A stretch of DNA of 64,000 nt, from NCBI RefSeq assembly GCF_016920785.2, contig NW_024609835.1:171302995-171366994 (forward strand), read 5' to 3'. Below the pieces are notes generated by a model that ran no database searches, was not told the origin of the DNA, and worked only from the letters and a program-made list of their open reading frames with translations. Position 1 is the stretch's first letter; every line of letters starts with the position of its first letter. Positions 20,956-31,830 of this stretch are shown here, piece after piece. Source of the DNA: Ixodes scapularis (lineage: Eukaryota; Arthropoda; Arachnida; Ixodida; Ixodidae). Both the position numbers and the translations under genes were made by a program.

Positions 20956-23096
20956 ATACACACACACGGCATCGGGTTGGTTGGGGTGAGCACCGCTGCA
21001 GTCCATCGGAAGGTGAAACAGCGCAGCAAGGATTGGGAAGGATTCAAATGTGCGCGCTCCGGCACAAACTTCGCGCAGTAGGGAAGGCGCGAACAATCGA
21101 ACCTGATGCGGGCCGGGGGGGAATCACGCAGGCTGGCCAAGAAACCCGGGATGCCTGCAGGTTGCCGCCGACGGGTCGTCTGCCACTGGCGCACCAGGAA
21201 TGGTTTCAACAGAATGGCGAGGAGCGCGCGCGCGTTCTCGGAGTCCCACTTTGGCGCATTCTATGCGGCCACTTTTGCCCCCGGGGCAATAAATGAAACG
21301 GGAGAGGTAAACCGGGAATTTAAATAAGAATCACCAAATCGCAGGTTGAGGAAGAAAACAGAAGCGAACAAACAGAGGAGCCTAGTTTACTTCTTGTTTT
21401 TACCCTTTCTAACAGCTCCCGGTTTCGAGGCGGACGCAAAATGTACGGAGAAAGAAAAGAGTGTGTGCAAGTGAAATGAAGGCATGGCCGACATCTTCGA
21501 GCATAACAAGCTGCAGTGCAAAGTTTTTGGTGGCGCCGAAAGAGGGCTCCTGAAGCGGGGCGCGGATCTGACATTAGGGCTACGTCGGAGCTCGCCTAAG
21601 AGTCGTTTTCTCAGTGATTGAACACGACTCCCAACAGAACGCTGGCCCAGAATTTGTGTGCGATCCCTATCCCGCCTTGGTTTGTTTTAGCTAACGCTGA
21701 AAAGTGAGCTTTACGTTTTTTACGGCCTTGTTGCCTATTAGGTGCGGCACGGCGAGTCGTGTGTGCTACGCAGGATTTTGTGCGACATGAACCGCTGTAT
21801 CGGCATATCTCTCACAAAAAAACCGACAAGAAGTGTCAGCGAACATTTTGCGTTATTCATTGAATCGATATAGATGAGCGACAACGGCGCCGGGTTGACT
21901 TTTTTTAACTGAAACGTGTAGAAAGTTTAATCGATTAAGCATTACACTTGGCTAACTTCATTTTATTTCCTATTAGAAATATTTTGAGCGCTTTGGGGGA
22001 TCTTTTTTTTTTTTTGTAAATTTTTGTTTACTGTGTTTTTGGCTTTATGTGTTAGCGTATGAAATATGCTTCGTGTGTTGGCGTTTGAAATAGGACACGT
22101 TTTGTTTATGGGGGAAAAAGTACCCACATAAGACCGTGTAAGACAATTAAGAAATCGTCATAAGAAAAAACAAAAAAGAGAACAAAAATATAATATTTCT
22201 CAGTTAAGATTGGTATAGAAATTATTTAATTTTGCCATTCTTGTATCTATAACCTCAGATCGACTCATTTCCATAGCAAAGCACTGACCGCGGAAGATTT
22301 TCACGAGGCCACACTATACGCACTCCATCTCGCACATGTCTGTAGTAAAGATAAACGTACAGGCACGTGAGCCTGGCTCAGCAGAATGCTCCTCTTTATA
22401 TGACCACTGGTGCAGAGGAGAAAAGCCACGAGCTCGTGCCCATGTCTTTGTGAGCAGTGCGGATTTTTGTGAGAGAAAATAAAAATCCTATTCTATATTT
22501 TGTCTTAAGTATACGATGTCTCCGGAGCTAGTTGTATGAGTTGAAGCATGTATGAGTAGTATTAAGTACCGTACAATAATGTAACTCTAACTTGAAAATT
22601 CTCATAGCTTTAACTGCTTATGACCGTTTCATGTCCAGACAGGTTGGCACAAGACTAATTAATAGCTCACCCGTTTATATCTCAGTAATTTCGTTAGGGT
22701 TTGTTGGGATCACACTTTTTACCTTTTTGTTTTAATGTGTTAAACGTAGTGGACCTTACGCAAGTGTGTGGTGAGGGAAATCCGACATCCGCGTATAACC
22801 AGGTTTTACAGACCGACAGCACAAGACGTAGATGAACATTTTAAAGCAAATTGTAGGAGTCGCACTGCAATGTGCGGTTTCTAGAAAGCCAGAGCACACC
22901 CATTCGGATTTCAAAGACGTTTTTGGCTGGGTTTAATTACGCCTTTAACCTCGTTAATTTTCGAAGTTTCTGATGGACGCGAAAACAACGTAAGGGCATT
23001 TAATACGTGTCCCTTATTATTATGTCTCTGTTAGAGGCCGGTGTGTTTTTCCCGCCCTCAAATGTGAACCTCTATATCCGCGTAATGACGTCATAG
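20956..23096. other. unassigned; CG-rich to 21350, then AT-rich
   Basis: Frames on both strands at 20956-21330 lack domains. 21600-23096 is AT-rich with T-runs and holds nothing I can name. Confidence 0.45.
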
Positions 23097-25560
23097 ATGT
23101 GTTACGATATCGTGATCCTGGCGGTTGCACAGCTGGGGACCGGTGTGAGGCAGACGCCCGTTCTGCCGCAGGTCGCTGTACCATCGGACACTTTACGCAA
23201 GTTTCGACAGCCAGAAATTGGGACGCTGCGATGGCCCAACCCTCGCGTCCGCTCGTCTTTTTCTCTTTTACATGATTTCAACCACCAACTGCCAGGATCG
23301 CGACATTCGAGAGCACGACATGCCGGATTCTGCGATGTAATTGGTTGCCATTTCGTGATTCCTTTCGATACATCGGCGAGATAGGGCGCTAAACACACCA
23401 CCAGTCGAAGTCGCGTTTCAAGCGCAGTGCTTATAGTAAATAAATTCTTAAGAAAAAAAAAAGGTTGGTAGAATAAAATCAAGAAAAAACACATTTATAC
23501 GTCTTCCGATTTTTTTTTTTTGGGAAGTTTAGGATGTTTTTTTATTTATATCCGAGCAAAAAGTCAGATTAAAAAAAAAGTAACAGACACAAACACACAC
23601 ATTTAGCGCACAAGAGTTATAAATGGACAGATCAATATCGAGAGTCGGGACAGTCCGGGAGACGGCAACCTCGCAACTTTCCCCTGGTGCACACAACCGT
23701 GCGTTGCACACTGCGTTTCCGGCAGGACGATTTCAATTGCGTCCGTCTCGTCGCGAACTCGGGGCCTCTCGCGCTGACATCCAATCTCGGGCACCGTCTT
23801 CCGTCCTTCCTCCTTCTCTTTCAAACAAGAAAGGAGACGACTGCAAACATTTCCAACCCGAGAAAAAAGAATACTACAACTCTTGTTTGCTCGCTGCCCC
23901 GAGATTCCTGTTTGCGCAAGTCGGCGCCGCGCGGCAACGGCGCGGCGTGTCCGTCCAACGTCGCTCGTTGTTCTGTGGAACGGCAACCCCGTCGAGGGTC
24001 GCATCCTGTACTCCGTTTCAGCTTACGATGGGCTAGAACGGCGCCTCGAAGCACAGCCTCCAGGTCTACGAGTCATCGCAGCCGATCCAGCAGTCCATCA
24101 CGCGACTTCGCGCCCCGCCGGTTGCTGCGCCTGCCAAAAGTCACGTGACACTCGTACGATTTTCGATTGGCTGAGATGGTCTATATATCGCCTACTGCCG
24201 TCAATCGTAAGAAAAAAACAAAGCGTACACGAACTCCGGCTGAGTCTTATGTGGCCCAAACAGAAGGCAAGGCCGCGCGTACACACTACGAGGAAAGAAA
24301 CGACGTAGTGGCTAATAGGCTACGTACAAACTCCACGTTTCGCCTGAAGAATGCGGTGACACAATTCACTTGCTTCGCTTCTCGGGACTGGCTTCGCTGG
24401 ACCGTAAGCTTTCCTTCGGTTCATCTTAAAATGGAAAGAGAGTATAAGGTGCGCCCTCTCTGTTCGGTGGTAACGGACCGATGTGGGCAGCGCCGCGCAC
24501 CACAGCTGCGGCGGCGGACCCTTCTTCCCCCCTCGCGTAGGCAGCCCTTCTAACGGGGACCTCGCCCCTTAAGGCTGGTAATTTTACGCCACAGTAGCTT
24601 TGTATTGGGGCGGATTTTCTGTCCGATGGTTGGCAAGGGGGGGACGCTGGACAAATGTGGCTCTCGCTACTGCCTCCACCGTTCTAGCCGGTCAGGCTAG
24701 TCGAGAAGGCGCTTTGCTTTTCTGCCACTGCCCCGGTCAATACAGGGCTTACCCAACTCTATCGTACGAACGATGGCTGCCTCACCCCCGAGCCGCGCAG
24801 CGCGAGCGGCCGCCCGGCGAAGAGAAATAAAGGGCGTCGGAGAAATCTCGTCCTCGCAATCCTCGGAGGGATTTGTTTTATACCATTCGAGGGTTCCGAC
24901 GCCGTGTTTCGCGCGTGGGGCTCGCTCCCCCCCCCCCCCCCCCTCTCTTTTTTTTTTTTTTTTTTTTGTTGTATTGTTTAGTTTGTTTCCATTTTGCGAG
25001 GAGCCCCTACTCTTTCTCGTCGTTTGCGACTGGCCCCGCTGTTTGCAATCGAGGCCGCGCGAAGAATGAAAGACTCGCTTGTTTCTTTTGAGTCGTTCGA
25101 GTCGGTTTGAGTCACCGCGTGTGTACGTTAAAGTTGATGCGCTACAGAGAGAGACTCCGGTCAGATAGTTTCATCACACGTGGCCCTTTGAACGGAATCG
25201 GCTGCCCGTCGCGCTGGGCTGTCAGCGTCGCTGATACAGCTTTTGGAACGCTGTCGATATTTTTTTCTCGGGCAAGTAAAAAGCTTCGTTTAAATTTTTT
25301 ATTTTCTTTTTGCGGAGTTGCGCGAACGCGAGCTGGGCACTGATACAGTTTACGTTTTCCGAGACGAACCGACTGATCGTTAATTCCTTCTTCTTTTCGC
25401 GCGCGCGCGTGTGTGTGTGTGTGTCTCTCTGTGTCTGGAAAGTGTCATGTTTTATTTCGCTTGATAGCTCCTGGCATGGCTATGCTCCGGGACATCCACG
25501 GTGTCCCACCTGTTTTCGTTCGGCTCGAGAGGATATTTGGCATTGCAACAGCCGATAACT
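23097..25560. other. CG-rich block, no supported gene
   Basis: Many overlapping frames occur on both strands (for example 23623-24036 +, 23603-24004 -, 23883-24308 +). None shows a recognisable domain, and their openness follows from composition. C and T homopolymers stand at about 24929-24967 and a GT run at about 25407-25424. It could be a promoter/5' UTR region of a host gene. Confidence 0.4.
24142..24188 (+). promoter_or_regulatory. promoter-like cluster: CACGTG, inverted CCAAT, TATA
   Basis: CACGTG at 24142-24147, GATTGGCT (inverted CCAAT) at 24165-24172 and TATATAT at 24183-24188 follow in promoter-like order and spacing on the plus strand. The block resembles the one near 20880-20955. 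There is no visible gene downstream to test it against. Confidence 0.35.
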
Positions 25561-27230
25561 TTGGCTAGAGCGATGCACGACATCGGTCGAAATACGGTTT
25601 CTAAGAAATTGCCTGCCTTCGAATTTACTGAAGCACCCACGAACTCTTGACAGTGTAGATGTAGGCTAACAAATACCGACTGGGAGAACAAAGGCATGAG
25701 TTATGATAAATAGAAAGAGAACACAATTTAAGACAATCATTACGTTGATTTGGCATATGACAAGATGCGTTCTGAGGAGCAGGCGTCCAGATCGCCGTTA
25801 TATTCACAAACACGTTGCCCTCACATTGGTCAGCGCCCCATACTGAAAATTCCACAGTTCCGATCGGCGTTGCCGCAGGGTAAAGCGAAATCACAAACGG
25901 TAGTGCTGTACAGTGTCCTCTTCGGGCCCTTCGAGCACTTCTAAGCCATCGGAACTGAAATTCTGAAGTTGCGAATATCGGTAACGCTTTGCGCAGGGCA
26001 ATCAGGTGTATGTGTTGTTTTTACTTATTCGTACGTCTACGAGTGATTCCTAGACGTTACTATGCATGCACGTATGCATCGTCGATGACTTGGAGAAGGG
26101 ACCCGTCAGAGATGCTGTGATTTCCACTCTGAGACTATTCAGAGGCGACTAGACGACGGCACGATCAGCGGGCCCTGCAGAGGGTACGGTTAAGGCCCGA
26201 GGAATAGTTTTTGACAGAAACGTTTTCACAGCACTATTAGAGGTGGCAAACGACCGCTGGTGCTGTACACAGGAAGCTCGAGGTATCCAATCTCCAGCCA
26301 CACAAAGTTTGAAGCAAAACTCGAAATATTTTTATTTTTGCCAAGAGCCTGCTTGCATTGAACATGTCGAAAAAAAAATATATTCTTGAAAGCTGAACTT
26401 AACCATATAACGTATATATTTATGTGTGAAACATCATATTCGAGGTTTAGCAACAAACGAAGTTAGTTGTAGTTTTGTTTGTACCTCGAAAGGAGCTTAA
26501 ACCGACATTAAACTCGCTCATACAAACCCGCGAAAAAATATCAGCCGTTGCAAAATTCTACTGCCGAAACCCACATTTTTAGCAGTTCTCGACGTTGGAT
26601 TTGCCTCCCATGTGTATATTTGTGGATTCTTCGCCGAAGTAAGTGAACGACGGGTGTCTCGTTGCAGATAAGTTTAAACTTTGATCGCCCTTCTATCGAT
26701 TTTTTGCTTTGGTTCCCTGGAGCAGGGCCGCATTTCTCAATAAGCCTATAATACGTTTCTATTTTTAGTTCGTCGAAGCAAAGCCGTTAAATACTTGTCG
26801 AGAATTTCCTGCATACCCTTCTCGCGCTACTTACTTTTTTTTGCGCATCTTCGTATGCTGAGAAACGTTTGCCTAATGCCCGGCTCTAATTCGCTGCGGT
26901 TTAAGGCATCTCTTTAGGGTCGACTGCTGCAGCGTTTGCGATCGAGTATAGGTGGTTTCAAAATAAACAGAATATCTTGCATTGGTATGGAAACATACCG
27001 TCCCTCTATCTCCACTTCCAAGGCTTTCGGATTTGCAAAGAGCTTAAAAACCTTCAGTATTTTTGGAAGAGGCATGCAGATAAATAGAGGACAAAATATA
27101 ACAACAATGTAAAATGACAAAAAAAAAAAGAACTAAGGCTATGCTGCGAAAGTACAAAACAATAAGCAGGTCTTTAATTCAGGAACCCGCATATATTATA
27201 CATAGTTTGTATATATACAAAATGTCCCCT

Positions 27231-27266
<36 letters not shown>

Positions 27267-27561
27267 AAGCATTAGCGTTTTAACTGTTTTCTAATCGCAA
27301 AATTATATATGCGCCGTTGAACGCTCATTCTCCTCCCAATGACAGCGCCAGAGGGCTGAACCAGGGGCAAAGTTTCAGCCCGAACCGATTTTTTGTTCAA
27401 ACAATATAAGTGATTTTCTGAAAATTTAAATAGAAAATTAGGTCAATTTTCGCTCGATTTCATAGAGTTTCCGTAGATTTGAGAGCTACGTCGGCCGCCA
27501 TTTTTGCACTGAAAATTTCAGGAAATCACTTTTAACCTTTGAATAAAATAATAATTAGTGC
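25561..27561. other. unassigned spacer with poly-C
   Basis: AT-rich, only short frames. A C homopolymer runs at about 27230-27250, then A-rich sequence. Nothing further is supported. Confidence 0.45.
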
Positions 27562-28718
27562 TTAAGGCCACGGTCCCACTGAATGTGGCAGTTTGGGTAC
27601 TTTTTGGCAGGTCATTACTCATCTCCTTTTAAATACTGTTTTGTGGGATTGATGTCATTCGAAAGGCAATGCAATCCTCTTTCATTTGATATTATGTGTG
27701 TGTTGGTTTTTACTGTTCATGCGCATTTGTAGCGTTGCGAATATGACGGCGCGGACCCTCACTTGCTCCCCTAGTTCATGTTTTATGAACGATCCATTAA
27801 AGATAACACGGTTCCAATATAGCAGTTTTGTTAAGATGATGTCGGAGCAGAATGTAACGATACACTTTTTTGGTATTTGCAATACTTTGTTTTTTTCATC
27901 CCTCCAAATATTGCCCTAAAATTGACATTTTTTAGCACAAATATGTTTTTAATGACAAGCGCTAGGACATTGAAATTAGCTACAGATGTAGTGCTTATAA
28001 TTGGTAATATGCAGAAAAAAATTTAATGTTGTGTAAACTTTTTTTGTTTAGATATTTTATATCAAACGTAGCACTTTTTTATGCTTCGAGTCATGGTACT
28101 TCAAATGCCACTGAGGAAATAATTAAACTATGATAAAATCTTTTATAACATTTAGAGCTACAATGGTTGCCCAAGAGGTGGACGATGGCTTTTTTTCATT
28201 TTCAAAGTAATAACGCTCCTGGAGCCCTTCAAACTTACCCGTTTTTGACGTATATCTTTTTTGACTTCAAACAGATTTATTGGCATCTAATAACATTTAT
28301 TGTTTTGAATAGATAAACATTGCGATGTATTAAATTTTCACAATGATCTTGCTTTGGTTTTTTAATAGGTGTAGAGCTTAGCTAATTTTAAAACAATTAA
28401 AAACTGTTTGGGTGTTTTGTAGCGCTACCTGGCGGATGGCAGACAAACTGCTGATTTCTAATGTTCAAAAAATTTCCGAGGGCGGCGTTGGCGTCTGTAT
28501 CATCATCAATCACCGCGTCTTTTTGCCTCCACATTTAAAAAAATATATTGGAAGATTTACTATCGATAAATGAATGGTTTAAGTACTGGGTCAGGTTAAT
28601 AAATCTAAGACAAATAATTACACAAGCGTAGCGTGATATAATGTGTTCATTATTCGATATGATTGAAATCAATAAGCAATAAAGACGAAGAGGAAAAGAA
28701 TACACCCGAGTTCATGCC
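27562..28718. repeat. R1 repeat, copy A, first part
   Basis: It starts TTAAGGCCACGGTC and matches 61948-63080 along its whole length with scattered differences. A 66-codon minus frame (27682-27882; MQIPKKCIVTFC...) is kept open in the other copy (62068-62268). That may be due only to high similarity, and I recognise no domain. The element class is unknown. Confidence 0.85.
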
Positions 28719-29040
28719 TTCACGGTCGAACTCAACCGAACACAATGTTGAATGTTACAGACTGTTATACATGAAGATGGGCTTTTTAACTAACACTGTC
28801 GCATTACAAAAGCGATCTTTATTTTTTTTTCTTTTCATTGTGTATATATTTACAAATTCTCACTATTCTGTGATAACTGATTTTTTGCACCAGACTGTAT
28901 GCGCTCTACATTTTGCTACCTTTATTTTTTCCTCTTCCCTGTCCTCTGTTATCCCACTCCCCATCCCCACGCAGAGTAGCCAACCGAGACTTCTTCGGTT
29001 AATTTCTCTGTTTTTTCCTGATCATTAAATGAATGAATGA
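28719..29040 (+). mobile_element. 3' fragment of a non-LTR element with TGAA tail, inserted in R1
   Basis: This is absent from R1 copy B. It ends ATCATTAAATGAATGAATGA, a short-unit tail as left by target-primed insertion. The word GTTCATGCCT occurs just before (about 28710) and just after (29041), a likely target duplication. A hairpin-like 3' end (ACCGAGACTTCTTCGGT) lies near 28983-29000. I cannot identify a coding frame. Confidence 0.6.
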
Positions 29041-29051
29041 GTTCATGCCTA

Positions 29052-29218
29052 TACTTCGTTTCAGCTTCGGTCCAGACGCAGCCAAAGCTACAAGCGCGAG
29101 CTCCGGGCTTTCAGCATCCCTGCCAAGCACGCGCGCTCGTGCAGTGCAACCACTGTTCTGGACCATATGCTCGCGCTTGTAGCATCGGCTGCGTCTGGAC
29201 CGAAGCTGAAACGAAGTA
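29052..29218. mobile_element. 167-bp MITE, TA duplication, proved by empty site
   Basis: The ends TACTTCGTTTCAGCTTCGG are inverted repeats of about 48 bp (29052-29100 and 29171-29218). TA stands at 29050-29051 and 29219-29220. R1 copy B has a single TA at the same place (TAGAGTCACT near 63106), so it shows the uninterrupted site. The TA target fits Tc1/mariner-type mobilisation. No coding content. Confidence 0.85.
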
Positions 29219-29530
29219 TAGAGTCACTAAATGAGCTTAAATTATCGGCACTCCGTTCCCCAGAATTGTTTTGGCCTCCGCCACTTTGGGTCTTGTTCAG
29301 AGCAAACGCAACTGCCGATCGTCATGATCCAAAAGAACGACTTCATTAGATGCGGTGCTAGGCAGCTGATGCAATATTGCAATGCTCTGTCGCGGGTTGT
29401 TAAAACATTAGTGAGGGACGGAAAAGCGTTTCCTGTGATTTTAGATAAAGCTTCAGATAACTGGCAACCATGATTTTAAGCCACAATATGTCCAAGTCTT
29501 TACTCTGAACCGTAGCTAGTTTACTGGCAC
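29219..29530. repeat. R1 repeat, copy A, second part (left arm of inverted repeat)
   Basis: It matches 63105-63405 in R1 copy B (for example GCCGATCGTCATGATCCAAAAG and the run to AACCATGATTTTAAGCCACA). An inverted copy stands at 29665-29960, about 140 bp away. Confidence 0.8.
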
Positions 29531-29664
29531 AAGCGGGAACAATGAGGAAGAGGCAGGTGTCAAAAGGTAGTGGCTTCTGGAATCCACGGGGCTTACGTCA
29601 TGGCCCCTCCAGGTATTGCAAGCCTCTTGAACAAGAGCATGAATAGTGTCATTAAATAAGCTAC

Positions 29665-29960
29665 TCTTCAGAGTAGCAAGACTTGGCCATATTGTGGCTT
29701 AAAATCATGGTTGCCAGTTATTTGAAGCTTTATCTGAAATCACAAGAAACGCTTTTCCGTCCTCCACTTAAACAGTTTGCGACAAAGGAAAGCAACATTA
29801 CATGAGCTTCCTAACACCGAATCTTATGCTGAGGATGTCGCACTTTTGAATCATGACGATCGGCAGTTGCGCCTGCTCTGCACAAGAACAAAAATGGCGG
29901 CGTTCACAGCACTGTCGGGGAAGAGAGTGCCGATACTCTAAGCGCAGCTCATTTATTGGC
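29665..29960. repeat. inverted partner of R1 second part
   Basis: This is the reverse complement of 29222-29525 with moderate divergence. It shares the words TTAAAATCATGGTTGCCAGTTA and ATCATGACGATCGGCAGTTGCG. The arms frame a spacer of about 140 bp. Copy B at 63 kb lacks this arm, so it was either lost there or created here by a separate copy. Confidence 0.75.
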
Positions 29961-30286
29961 TCTAGTTCCCGCGAAACTCCTTTTCCCTGACTGAAACTGA
30001 AAGTAAATATGAATAATACACCATTCTTATAGCTTATTTAGTTATAACCAACTACACATAATGAGAGGAGGAAGCGGCCGGGTATTAGAAACGCGGGTTT
30101 TATGTGCGACCGTTCTAACCGTCTCAAAAGAGAGAACGCGCGAGCTTTTGCTGGTTTAAAAAGGGCATCCAAAGAAAAGAGGCGGCACGCTGTGTTCTTA
30201 GTTTTTATGCGTCTAATTGCAAATTGTTGTGTGTATGTTTATACAGCCGGAAGTTAGTCTGCCTTAGTGGGCGTCTGGTGTCTCAG
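29961..30286. other. unassigned spacer
   Basis: No frame or repeat is supported here. Confidence 0.45.
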
Positions 30287-30500
30287 CTGTAGATGAGCAA
30301 TTTAGCCAGTGCGGTACAACCGCAAACCTGGGGTTTTTAACCTGCACCACGCTGTACGGATACACGACCGCACGCCGGTACGATGCTCTTCCAGATCGAA
30401 ATGGGCAGGGCAAGGTGAGTTCTGCAGCGCGAGCTTTCGCTCCAAGTGCTCCGAGCTGGTGTGCGCTAGACCATGCACTCGGCCACCGAGTGAATGGTCT
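30287..30500 (-). repeat. SINE-like repeat, copy 1
   Basis: It shares about 130 bp with 34401-34540: CTGTAGATGAGCAATTT.GCCAGTGC, GGGGT.TTTAAC and ACACGACCGCACGCCGGT. The minus strand shows a tRNA box-A-like word (TGGCCGAGTGC, near 30475-30487). Box B is degraded. Probably tRNA-derived. Confidence 0.6.
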
Positions 30501-31199
30501 AACCCCCCGCCCTAGTGTGTCTAATTTATATACAGGTATAATAATTTGAAGATCGACGATGGACGTCGATCGTCTCGAGATAATGTAACGTAATAACACT
30601 ATAAAAATAATAAATTTGTTGAAGGACTGAACGACTCAATTTTTCAATTCTTGGATTGTAATATGGCGGTAGCCTATTGTACTTACTGTTGATGAAGAGC
30701 AATATGAGGTGAGGAGGTAATTATCAAATGATGAGGCTCTATAAGAACGACGACATTAGTGGGTGTCGAACCACAACGTACAGTGCCAGACTTGTTTCAA
30801 GTATCGTGTACCCAAAGACTTTCTTCACCCGCAACAGAATATGGTAGAATCAATCAGGATGCTGCTTTACAACTGTACGTGGAACAGGAAAACTACGCTA
30901 TGCAAAGTGCGGCTTATTCGTTAATATGAGGGACGGATTTCTAGCAGCATTCCCTGATTGACTAAATGGCCTCGTTGACGTAAAGTGTCACCGTTCCAAA
31001 AGATTCTTGAAGTATACTTAAACCGCAAAGGAGTATGAGGCGAAAAATAAGAAAAAGGAGCGTGATGTGAAAGGTCCAAATCACCCACCATGGCTTCTAC
31101 TATCAAATACAAGGGCAGTTACACAACACACAAAGACAGTTTTTTTATTTAGTTATATTTACACTCAAGGGCATTGATATCCAACGTATTCAGAGGGAT
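30501..31199. other. unassigned spacer
   Basis: AT-rich with no supported frame. T- and A-rich tracts lie around 31137-31160. Confidence 0.45.
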
Positions 31200-31830
31200 G
31201 ACAACTTCTGGTCAACCCACAAAGAGCCTTTCCTACTCAAGTTTTACATGGAAGGCCCGACTTCCGCTGAAATTCCTCACGTAGACGAGTTGTCCGACCG
31301 ATTTAACTGCCATTACTCCCAATCTGGGAATCTCTCAATCTTCGTTCGTAGGCCATAGTATCATGAGATCGAGGGGTGTGGCTCTTCGTCCGCCGAATAT
31401 TTCTTCGGCGGGTGTTTTTGCCGTGTAATATGAGACCGTCGCGTACTCCTGGAACAAGAACCTGGCGATTTTTCACTGAACTGCTTCTTCCGTAAGCATC
31501 AAAAGGGCTTTTTTTCGTTTCGCAAACCATCTGTTCTGCTTGCCCGTTAGTTTCAGGATGTATGGTGCACTAATGTGATGCCTGATGCCGTTTTTTTTTT
31601 GTTTTTTTTTTTCAAAAACTTGTTTATTTTATTCGAAGCAAGATTTGGCGCGTTATCCGAGAAAAGTATTTTTGGTAGGGCAAAAGTAGGTAAGAGAGAC
31701 CGTAGAACGTCAATGACGTGTTTGGACGTCGTGGCAGGCATCGTGTAAACTTCCAGCCACTTAGAGTACGCATCGACCATGACTCCGCAGATGCGGATAC
31801 GTTTCGCCACCCACCGACTGAATAGTGGAT
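31200..31830 (-). pseudogene. second Ty3/Gypsy integrase fragment
   Basis: This is a broken copy of the integrase core and its C-terminal side. At 31553-31810 the frame reads VMVDAYSKWLEV, with the first catalytic aspartate in a VDAYS context, and KILFSDNAPN with the second. The block with the third residue (NGQAEQM) is split by a frameshift near 31530-31590, next to a T-run that also inserts lysines. Downstream, 31303-31530 continues the protein in another frame (KKSPFDAYGRSSS and later LRTKIERFPDWE). QLVYVRNFSGSR follows near 31245-31300. The wording differs clearly from the Gypsy element at 1.4-3.9 kb, so it is another lineage. No LTRs are visible. Confidence 0.85.

Noticed and set aside
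27682..27882. 66-codon frame shared by both R1 copies
   Set aside because: Both substitutions and silent sites look repeat-like. No domain, so I do not call it a gene.
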